Source: an uncultured Chryseolinea sp.
GTDB taxonomy: Bacteria > Bacteroidota > Bacteroidia > Cytophagales > Cyclobacteriaceae
Assembly: GCA_946478915.1 (NCBI GenBank)
Contig: CAMLER010000275.1
Span: 1-6,871, forward strand
Length of the DNA stretch: 6,871 nt
Reading direction: 5' to 3'
Under the pieces are notes generated by a model. The model was given only the letters and a program-made list of their open reading frames with translations. It was not told where the DNA came from and searched no databases. Positions 1 through 5,919 of this stretch are shown here, piece after piece; within the stretch, counting starts at the first letter, position 1, and every line of letters starts with the position of its first letter. The position numbers were made by a program, and so were the translations under genes.

Positions 1-2271
1 GATTCACTTGGACTCGAGGCCCTACAAGTTATCGGACAAGTGGCAGATGACTCCATCCGTTCCAGGCTGGTGATCCTGGATTCACTTCAAAAAGATAAGT
101 ATGTCCTTGGAGGAGTATTTTATAGTCTTGAAAAAGTATTTCAGTTCAAATTCCTCCAGAATGAAGTGGTGATGAATTATGCACCATGGACTGTTCCGGC
201 TGATAACTCACTTCGGTTTACGTCAGCGGGGATCCAAGCCAATAATTTTTCAATCACTAATATTAACGAAGTGATTTCGCTTGAGACAAGCGATGACGCG
301 GACTCAATTGTATCGATTCTATTTAAGGATTTGAACCTTCAGAACATTTCCCGACTAGTAGAAGGCATTATCCCTTTTGATGGTCTCGCCAATGGAGATG
401 TTAACCTGACATCCTCAAAATCTGGTGCCTTTAATACAAGGTTAACGGTTCAAAGCCTTAAGATTTTGGATCAGACCTGGGGAGACCTCGCGCTGGCGCT
501 CGGTCAAACGGCGAATGGTCCGCTCAATATTGATCTAAGGTTAGAAAGCGAGAATACCGCTTTAAAGGCCGCCGGATACTATACCGCCGATGCGAACGCG
601 CCGGAACTTAATTTCCTTGCTGAAATACAAAAGTTTGATCTTTCCAGCATAGAACCATTGACGCTTGGTCAATTGAAAAATACCAAGGGACAGCTTCAAG
701 GGAGGGTAAGTATAGTGGGGAACCCCACAAAACCCAACATCGATGGTGAGCTGAAATTTCTTAACGCATCCTTTACACCTTCGGCGGTCAATACAGAGTT
801 TGTCTTAGAAGATGAAACTATTAGCATACAAAATGACAGAATAATTTTACCCGACTTTGAAATTAAGGATCGGGAAAACAACGTTGCCAAAATCGATGGG
901 GAAATTATTTCAGAACAGTTTCAGGACTTTAAGCTAAAGCTCAACCTCAACGCCACGAATTTTCAAATTCTCAATTCCACAGAAAAAGATAACGAACTTT
1001 TTTATGGCAACGTGAAGCTGTCCACAAACGCAAAAATCGGAGGTGATTTTATCCAGCCTGTAATTGATATGAATATTAATCTTTCGGATGACAGCGAATT
1101 CACGTATGTGATTCCTGATTCAGAGAAAGGTGTTCTTGAACAGGAAGGAATTGTGCGTTGGGTCGATCGCGATGCGAAGGACGATCCGTTTCTCGCATCA
1201 ATTACTCCTACCGACACTATTAAGTCAACATTTAGAGGTATTGACTTATCGGCCAACATTGAGCTTAGTGATCGGGAGACATTCAATATTGTTATCGATC
1301 CGGCAACCGGTGACAAACTTTCAGTTAAGGGAAATTCAACCCTGACACTGGATATCGATCCCACGGGAGATATGATTCTCTCTGGAAGATATGAAATAAG
1401 TGAGGGCAGCTACGATCTTTCATTTTACAAATTTGTAAAACGAAAATTCCTTATCGAAAAAGGCAGCACTATTATCTGGTCCGGAAGCCCGACAGACGCT
1501 ACAATGAATATCCGCGCGATCTATGAAGTAGAAACATCGCCAATGGATTTGTTAATTGGAACTGACCCAAGTGGTGAGTTGTCTAGTACTTATAAGCAAC
1601 GATTGCCCTTCCTCGTTTACCTCAAGATTGGCGGAGAATTGCTGACGCCTGAAATAAGCTTTGAGCTTGATATGCCTGAAAGCGATCGGAACGCTTTGGG
1701 CGGTGTCGTATATGCAAAGATACGCGATGTTAATACAAGGGAATCGGACCTTAACAAGCAAGTTTTCGCGCTCTTGGTACTCAAGCGTTTTATCTCTGAT
1801 AATCCACTTGAAAGCGCGGCAGGGTCTGACGCGGAAGGCGTTGCGCGCCGAAGTGTTAGCAAGCTGCTATCTGAACAATTGAACCGGCTCTCTCAAAACG
1901 TCGAGGGAGTCGAACTGTCATTCGATGTAAAGTCTTACGAAGATTATTCAACCGGTAGTGGCGAGGGTCAAACCCAAGTTCAATTAGGATTGTCGAAGAG
2001 TCTTCTGGATGACCGCCTCATCGTCAAGGTATCTGGAAATTTGGAAGTCGAAGGGGAGGCTTCGAAGCAGAGCTCTGCAAGTGATTACATTGGCGACCTC
2101 GCACTTGAATACAAGCTTACGGAAGACGGACGCTTCCGGATAACAGGGTTCAGACAAAGTAACTATGACATGGTCAGTGGTGAATTGATCGAAACCGGCG
2201 TGGGCCTCATATACATAAAGGATTATAACACCCTTCGGGAACTGTTTAAGGCAAATGAAAAAGACAAATAA
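1..2271 (+). CDS. tamB: TamB-family translocation/assembly module protein, C-terminal half (5' partial)
   Basis: The reading frame is open from the first base of the window, so the gene begins upstream; 756 residues are visible. A GTG at 40 lies inside the frame and is not a credible start. The visible part is repetitive, beta-rich and low in cysteine, as expected of the TamB/DUF490 bridge that lies in the periplasm between inner and outer membrane. The most telling stretch is around visible residues 470-510 (aromatic-rich strand, then KRKFLIEKGSTIIWSG, then NIRAIYEV), which matches the conserved TamB C-terminal domain. The last 80 residues (LALEYKLTEDGRFRITGF, then ETGVGLIYIKDY) match the usual family ending. 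TamB works with an Omp85 partner in outer-membrane protein assembly or lipid traffic, and that partner is the next gene, overlapping by 17 bases. Bacteroidota homologues are usually about twice this length, so roughly half is missing; the N-terminal membrane anchor cannot be seen. Family assignment is strong; the exact cargo is unknown. Confidence 0.9.
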   Translation, partial: DSLGLEALQVIGQVADDSIRSRLVILDSLQKDKYVLGGVFYSLEKVFQFKFLQNEVVMNYAPWTVPADNSLRFTSAGIQANNFSITNINEVISLETSDDADSIVSILFKDLNLQNISRLVEGIIPFDGLANGDVNLTSSKSGAFNTRLTVQSLKILDQTWGDLALALGQTANGPLNIDLRLESENTALKAAGYYTADANAPELNFLAEIQKFDLSSIEPLTLGQLKNTKGQLQGRVSIVGNPTKPNIDGELKFLNASFTPSAVNTEFVLEDETISIQNDRIILPDFEIKDRENNVAKIDGEIISEQFQDFKLKLNLNATNFQILNSTEKDNELFYGNVKLSTNAKIGGDFIQPVIDMNINLSDDSEFTYVIPDSEKGVLEQEGIVRWVDRDAKDDPFLASITPTDTIKSTFRGIDLSANIELSDRETFNIVIDPATGDKLSVKGNSTLTLDIDPTGDMILSGRYEISEGSYDLSFYKFVKRKFLIEKGSTIIWSGSPTDATMNIRAIYEVETSPMDLLIGTDPSGELSSTYKQRLPFLVYLKIGGELLTPEISFELDMPESDRNALGGVVYAKIRDVNTRESDLNKQVFALLVLKRFISDNPLESAAGSDAEGVARRSVSKLLSEQLNRLSQNVEGVELSFDVKSYEDYSTGSGEGQTQVQLGLSKSLLDDRLIVKVSGNLEVEGEASKQSSASDYIGDLALEYKLTEDGRFRITGFRQSNYDMVSGELIETGVGLIYIKDYNTLRELFKANEKDK

Positions 2272-4681
2272 TCCATCCCGCCGAACTATCAGTTCACCTT
2301 TACGTCGCTTTGTAAAGAGCGTCTGCCTTGTATTGCTTGTGATGGGTATGTATGGTTGTACTGCAACAAAATTTTTGAAAGAAGGTGAGTCGTTTTATGG
2401 TGGTCACGAAATACATTTTGATACTCAGGGCCAAAAGGTTGGGCGGAAAAAGATATTAAAAACAGAGTTAGAAGAATTTATTCAGCCCAAGCCAAATAAG
2501 AAGTTTCTGGGCATGAGACCTTCCGTATGGTTCTACTACATCGCTGGAACGCCCAAAAAGGAGAAAGGTCTAAAGAGTTTTATAAAAAATAAATTGGGAC
2601 AACCACCTGTATTTTTTTCGGAGGCCAAGCCTGACAGGATCGCGAAAACTTTAGATGGCCAACTTAAAAACGATGGATATTTTCAGTCTGAGGTTAGCTT
2701 TACAACAAAAGTCAAGAAGCACGAAACGATCGTAAATTATAATATAATTTTACCTCGGCCTTATCGTCTTGACACGATCCGATATCCTACTCCAAGAGAT
2801 AGCGTGTACGCTCCTATCCTGAGAAAGGTTCGTGAAACTTCGCTGTTGAAGCAGCGCCAAAGGTTTGATCTCGAAAGATTGCAAGCTGAACAATCGCGCA
2901 TAGAGAATGAGTTGGAAAATGTAGGATTCTACTATTTCGACGATCGCTATTTAATTTTTGAAGCTGACAGCACAACGGGCGAAAGAAAAGTAAACGTCCG
3001 CCTAAGGCTTGAGCAGGGCATACCTGCAAAGGCCAAACGGATATACAAGATCAATGATGTAAATATTTATTCAAGTTACAATCTATCAATCGACTCCGCA
3101 GTCAGGTCATCATATGCGCAGGAGGTAGATGGATACAACTATATTGACTCCGCAGGCAACTTCCGGCCAAGGGTTATCACCCGAGTAGTTAATTTCAAGA
3201 AGGGCAACATTTTTCGACGCGAAGATCAGGAGTTTACGCTACACCATCTAATGGGTTTAGGGGTGTTCAAATTTGTCAATATTAAATTTTCTGAGGTTCA
3301 TCCCGATTCCGCTCTCCTGAATACAAACATTTATTTAACAGCGCTGAAAAAAAAATCCATCCGTGTGGAAGTCCAGGCCGTATCAAAATCCAACAACTTT
3401 GTTGGTCCCGGGGTGTCAGCGACATTTACGAATCGTAATTTTCTTGGAGGAGCCGAATTGTTTCAATTAAAATTGAATAGTGCTTACGAAGTGCAAGTGG
3501 GTGGGCAAACCGAAGGTGAGCCCCTGAACGCGCTAGAAGTTGGCTTGGAAGCTTCACTTACAGTTCCACGGTTCATCGCTCCCATACCCATCGACTATTC
3601 GTCTCGGAAATTCATCCCTAAGACCGTATTAAAGGCCGGCGTAAACGTACAGAATCGGGTAGGCTATTTTCGAATGAATTCATTCAACATAGGCGCGGGA
3701 TATAATTGGATGGAGACAGAGGCGAAAACGCATGAGTTATACCCGATCGATATCAGTTATGTACGAACCGACAAGCAATCACCTGATTTTAAAGAACAAC
3801 TGGAGCAGAATCCTGTTTTGGCAAATTCTTTCGAAAATCAGTTTATCATTGGAACACGGTACTCTTATACTTTCAACAGCCAGCTCACCGAAGATCCGTT
3901 GGAAAAATTTGAGAAAAGAAAATTCCGTCCGCACAATTTTTACTTTAACGGAAATGTTGATGTCGCCGGAAATCTATTCTATGCGGTGCAACGTCAGTTT
4001 AATAAATCGAGCGAACTCCCTTTGACAATATTCAATGAACCATATGCGCAATACGTGAAGGGTGATATTGACTTCAGATACTATTGGCAATTCGATATTC
4101 ACAATAAACTTGCTACACGGCTGATCATAGGCGCGGGATATGCATATAAAAATGCGGAAACGATGCCCTATATCAAACAGTTTTCGATTGGAGGTTCCAA
4201 TAGCATTCGAGCGTTTCCGGCCAGATCGCTCGGTCCAGGAACATACAACGTAAGAGAGGATTCGACAGTCAACACCCAGTTCATCGACCAGCGGGGCGAC
4301 ATAAAATTGGAAGGCAATGTTGAATATCGTTTTGATATATTTAAATTTCTTAAAGGTGCTGTTTTTCTCGACGCTGGTAATATCTGGCTTCTCCAGCGGG
4401 AAGACTCCGTCAGCAACGATCCCTCCGACGATCCAACCGAAGAAGTCCGCAAAGGCGGAAGATTTCATGCAGACACTTTCCTAAAAGAATTAGCGGTCGG
4501 TACTGGTGTTGGCTTGCGATTTGATTTCAATTTTTTTGTCCTTCGCCTGGATACGGCGTTTCCATTGCGTATTCCATCAAGAGTGGATGACCCATGGGTC
4601 GTCGACAATATTGATTTTGGCAGCTCGACCTGGCGAAAGAACAACCTTATTTTTAACATTGCCATTGGGTATCCATTCTAG
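2255..4681 (+). CDS. tamL: TamL-type outer-membrane lipoprotein of the Omp85/BamA/TamA family
   Basis: This is a complete 808-residue protein. The N-terminus has basic residues (RRFVK), a hydrophobic stretch and a lipobox-like MYGC, so Cys35 is the likely lipidated residue; this separates TamL from ordinary TamA, which has a cleaved signal peptide. POTRA-like modules follow from about residue 45 to 360; the clearest carry RFDLERLQAEQSRIENELENVGFYYF (near 203-230) and FRREDQEFTLHHLMGLGVFKFVNIKF (near 318-345). The barrel begins near 370, with a GPGVSATFTNRNFLGGAELF segment near 387-406. The L6-loop motif of Omp85 proteins is present as GGSNSIRAF at 646-654, with the key arginine at 652. The chain ends in GYPF, with the terminal phenylalanine expected of an outer-membrane beta signal. 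The ATG overlaps the end of tamB by 17 bases, so the two are almost surely cotranscribed and translationally linked. Its expected role is the outer-membrane half of the TAM-like complex. A second BamA-like function cannot be excluded, but the tamB overlap favours TamL. Confidence 0.92.
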   Translation: MKKTNNPSRRTISSPLRRFVKSVCLVLLVMGMYGCTATKFLKEGESFYGGHEIHFDTQGQKVGRKKILKTELEEFIQPKPNKKFLGMRPSVWFYYIAGTPKKEKGLKSFIKNKLGQPPVFFSEAKPDRIAKTLDGQLKNDGYFQSEVSFTTKVKKHETIVNYNIILPRPYRLDTIRYPTPRDSVYAPILRKVRETSLLKQRQRFDLERLQAEQSRIENELENVGFYYFDDRYLIFEADSTTGERKVNVRLRLEQGIPAKAKRIYKINDVNIYSSYNLSIDSAVRSSYAQEVDGYNYIDSAGNFRPRVITRVVNFKKGNIFRREDQEFTLHHLMGLGVFKFVNIKFSEVHPDSALLNTNIYLTALKKKSIRVEVQAVSKSNNFVGPGVSATFTNRNFLGGAELFQLKLNSAYEVQVGGQTEGEPLNALEVGLEASLTVPRFIAPIPIDYSSRKFIPKTVLKAGVNVQNRVGYFRMNSFNIGAGYNWMETEAKTHELYPIDISYVRTDKQSPDFKEQLEQNPVLANSFENQFIIGTRYSYTFNSQLTEDPLEKFEKRKFRPHNFYFNGNVDVAGNLFYAVQRQFNKSSELPLTIFNEPYAQYVKGDIDFRYYWQFDIHNKLATRLIIGAGYAYKNAETMPYIKQFSIGGSNSIRAFPARSLGPGTYNVREDSTVNTQFIDQRGDIKLEGNVEYRFDIFKFLKGAVFLDAGNIWLLQREDSVSNDPSDDPTEEVRKGGRFHADTFLKELAVGTGVGLRFDFNFFVLRLDTAFPLRIPSRVDDPWVVDNIDFGSSTWRKNNLIFNIAIGYPF

Positions 4682-4725
4682 GCAAAGCGTTTTAAAAGGG
4701 ATTTTACTATTCAGTATTTTTGTAT

Positions 4726-5178
4726 ATGAAATTATCGGAATTCAAGACGCAACACGTCCTACTTGCCGACGATGACGAAGATGATCAACTCCTTTTTCAG
4801 GAGGCTCTCAGGGAGCTGCCGTCGCTTGTCCATCTTTCAATGGCGAGAGATGGTGAAGAAACACTTTCGCTATTGAACAGTATGACCTCACTTCCTGATC
4901 TGCTGTTTTTAGATTTGAACATGCCTATTGTAAATGGCCTTGAATGCCTTCAAAAAATTAAAAGCGATCCCAAGCTAAGGACGCTCCCGGTGGTCATATT
5001 CTCTACTTCCTCGTTTCCGGGTAACATCAATCGTGTGTATGACCTGGGTGCTCATTTGTATATCAGGAAACCGAACGATTTCTCCACGTTTAAGCGCGTT
5101 ATACAACATGTATTCTCCATTGATTGGCGGCAAAGTTTTGCGCAACCGCCTCGGCAGGAATTTGTATTATCCTTGTAG
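4726..5178 (+). CDS. Single-domain response regulator (CheY-like receiver)
   Basis: The protein has 150 residues from the ATG at 4726; a TTG six bases upstream is possible but less likely. The whole chain is one receiver domain with no DNA-binding or enzymatic output domain. The acid pocket lies in HVLLADDDEDDQ (D15 and D16 by alignment with known receivers). The phosphoacceptor is D63 in LFLDLNMP, the switch residue is S93 or T94 in VVIFSTSS, and the conserved lysine is K115 in IRKP, followed by proline. All catalytic receiver residues are therefore present and it should be phosphorylatable. The last 20 or so residues (after VFSIDW) form a short polar tail. Such stand-alone receivers are common in Cytophagales and usually relay phosphate or bind a partner protein; no kinase is visible here. 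It lies 44 bases after tamL with no terminator between, so cotranscription is possible. No clear Shine-Dalgarno sequence precedes it. Function beyond phosphosignalling is not inferable. Confidence 0.9.
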   Translation: MKLSEFKTQHVLLADDDEDDQLLFQEALRELPSLVHLSMARDGEETLSLLNSMTSLPDLLFLDLNMPIVNGLECLQKIKSDPKLRTLPVVIFSTSSFPGNINRVYDLGAHLYIRKPNDFSTFKRVIQHVFSIDWRQSFAQPPRQEFVLSL

Positions 5179-5296
5179 CGCCAATTATTTCCACACTTAT
5201 GGGGAAAATGATTCAAACTCCGTTTTTTAAATAGAATGTCCTGAAGCCCCACTAGTCGGTTTATTATTTGGCATAATGTTTTGATGTATTAAAGTA

Positions 5297-5395
5297 GATT
5301 CTTTCATGAGGGTGCTAAACTTCAACTGAAATAGCTGAGATTTAATACCTCTACCACCTGATCCGGGTAATGCTGGCGCAGGGAATGAAAGAATC
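5297..5395 (+). promoter_or_regulatory. TPP riboswitch (THI-box aptamer)
   Basis: The aptamer senses thiamine pyrophosphate. All conserved blocks are present in order: GAGGGTGC at 5308-5315, CTGAGA at 5335-5340, ACCTGATCCGGGTAATGC at 5356-5373, and GGCGCAGGGAA at 5375-5385. The helices can be drawn by hand. P1 is a perfect 11 base pairs (5297-5307 with 5385-5395). P2 is GAGG/CCTC (5308-5311 with 5348-5351). P3 starts GCT/AGC (5314-5316 with 5333-5335) and is short, with a small inner TTC/GAA stem. P4 is CCTG/CAGG (5357-5360 with 5379-5382), and P5 is CCGG/CTGG (5363-5366 with 5373-5376). The CTGAGA block is the pyrimidine-binding part, and GGCGC belongs to the pyrophosphate side. It is oriented towards the gene at 5455, and a terminator-like hairpin follows at once. 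The identification is strong from sequence and folding together; what it controls is discussed under that gene. Confidence 0.94.
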
Positions 5396-5426
5396 GGGGC
5401 CGCGAAAGCGGCCCTTCTTATTCCTT
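5396..5426 (+). terminator. Intrinsic terminator-like hairpin of the TPP riboswitch leader
   Basis: A perfect 7-base-pair GC stem (5397-5403 GGGCCGC with 5408-5414 GCGGCCC) is closed by a GAAA tetraloop, and a G-T pair (5396/5415) can extend it. A pyrimidine-rich, T-interrupted tail TTCTTATTCCTT follows at 5415-5426. It begins directly after the P1 helix of the riboswitch and lies 40 bases before the start codon of the membrane protein gene, so it looks like the expression platform of a transcription-attenuating riboswitch. The tail has no uninterrupted run of four or more Ts, so its strength as a terminator is uncertain. It might instead be a rigid spacer stacked on P1. Confidence 0.7.
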
Positions 5427-5429
5427 CAT
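5420..5429 (+). promoter_or_regulatory. Possible P1 competitor strand of the TPP riboswitch
   Basis: ATTCCTTCAT differs at only one base from ATTCTTTCAT (5298-5307), the 5' strand of the riboswitch's P1 helix. It can therefore pair with the P1 3' strand (5385-5394) with a single A-C mismatch, enclosing the GC hairpin. This would be mutually exclusive with P1 and so is a candidate switching element. It is seen directly in the sequence; the function is inferred and chance cannot be ruled out for ten bases in a pyrimidine-rich tail. Confidence 0.4.
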
Positions 5430-5454
5430 AGCAAGCAGAACCTAAAAAATTCTT

Positions 5455-5916
5455 ATGAAACCCATAACTGCTAAAATATTTCACAACGCGAGGCGTATTC
5501 CCGAAATTTATGGATCATTGATCGCCGGAGGATTAATACTATATTTCTTCATAGCTTATATTTTTGGATTTCTTCACGTATTGGAATTGAGATTGCTAAA
5601 TCTCTTTATAATGGGAGCCGGAATATATTATTCCCTCAAACAGTATAGAAGAACCCATCACGGCGAGCTAAACTATTTTCGAGCCCTTGCCACGGGCGTA
5701 GCATCCGCATTTATTGGTACGTCCACTTTTGTTCTATTCCTCTTCCTTTATCTGAAAATTGATACGCAATTGATGCAAACTATCATCGAAGAAGAAGCTA
5801 TGGGAATTCACCTGAATCCCTATATTGCAACGTTTGCCGTATGGGTAGAAGGAATTTTCTCAGGGTTCGGCCTGACGTTCATTCTGATAAATTATCTTAC
5901 AGATCAAAAAGAATAA
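5455..5916 (+). CDS. Small four-helix membrane protein, DUF4199-like, under a TPP riboswitch
   Basis: This is a complete 153-residue protein with a short basic N-terminus (KPITAKIFHNARRIPE) and four predicted membrane segments at about 19-40, 43-61, 77-100 and 122-147. The loop between segments 2 and 3 carries KQYRRTHHGELNYFRALATG, which resembles the yr-x-g-x-f-x-x-A-x-x-x-G pattern of DUF4199 proteins of Bacteroidota. DUF4199 has no established function that I know of. Charged residues are few within the membrane segments; the acidic stretch IIEEEAMG (110-117) lies between segments 3 and 4. The start is the only early ATG. It lies 40 bases after the terminator-like hairpin and has only an A-rich leader, with no Shine-Dalgarno sequence. 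The riboswitch leader suggests repression by thiamine pyrophosphate, so a role in thiamine or thiamine-precursor uptake is a reasonable hypothesis but not shown by the protein itself. It is too short and differently patterned for PnuT, ThiT or a TonB receptor. It ends three bases from the convergent glycosyltransferase gene. Confidence 0.85.
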   Translation: MKPITAKIFHNARRIPEIYGSLIAGGLILYFFIAYIFGFLHVLELRLLNLFIMGAGIYYSLKQYRRTHHGELNYFRALATGVASAFIGTSTFVLFLFLYLKIDTQLMQTIIEEEAMGIHLNPYIATFAVWVEGIFSGFGLTFILINYLTDQKE

Positions 5917-5919
5917 TAA

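Noticed and set aside
3690..4142. Repeated GGCGCGGGATAT (near 3691 and 4131) within tamL.
   Set aside because: Both copies encode Gly-Ala-Gly-Tyr at the ends of barrel strands; this is protein-level similarity, not a DNA repeat.
3974..4468. Long minus-strand open frame (164 codons) inside tamL.
   Set aside because: It lies wholly within a well-supported plus-strand coding region and has no recognisable protein character.
4691..4722. TTTA (4691-4694), 20 bases, then TATTTTTG (4715-4722), which fits the Bacteroidota TAnnTTTG promoter pattern.
   Set aside because: Transcription would start at or just after the ATG at 4726, leaving no leader for the receiver gene. The region is AT-rich, so a chance match is likely.
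5188..5228. Hairpin TTTCCACA/TGGGGAAA (5188-5207) after the receiver gene, with a T6 run at 5223-5228, as a possible terminator.
   Set aside because: The stem is AT-rich with an A-G mismatch, and the T run is 15 bases away from it, so it does not meet the usual form of an intrinsic terminator.
5246..5250. GCCCC at 5246-5250, complementary to GGGGC (5396-5400) in the terminator stem, as a possible anti-terminator.
   Set aside because: Only five bases, located before the aptamer and possibly before the transcription start; too weak to support.
5262..5283. TATTATTTG and TAATGTTTTG upstream of the riboswitch, resembling the TAnnTTTG -7 element.
   Set aside because: Both have the wrong spacing between TA and TTTG, and no -33 element at a suitable distance was convincing. 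A promoter is expected here but I cannot place it.
5227..5484. Minus-strand open frame of 85 codons running across the riboswitch region.
   Set aside because: It is antisense to the conserved riboswitch and hairpin, has no family resemblance or start context, and its composition follows from the structured RNA.
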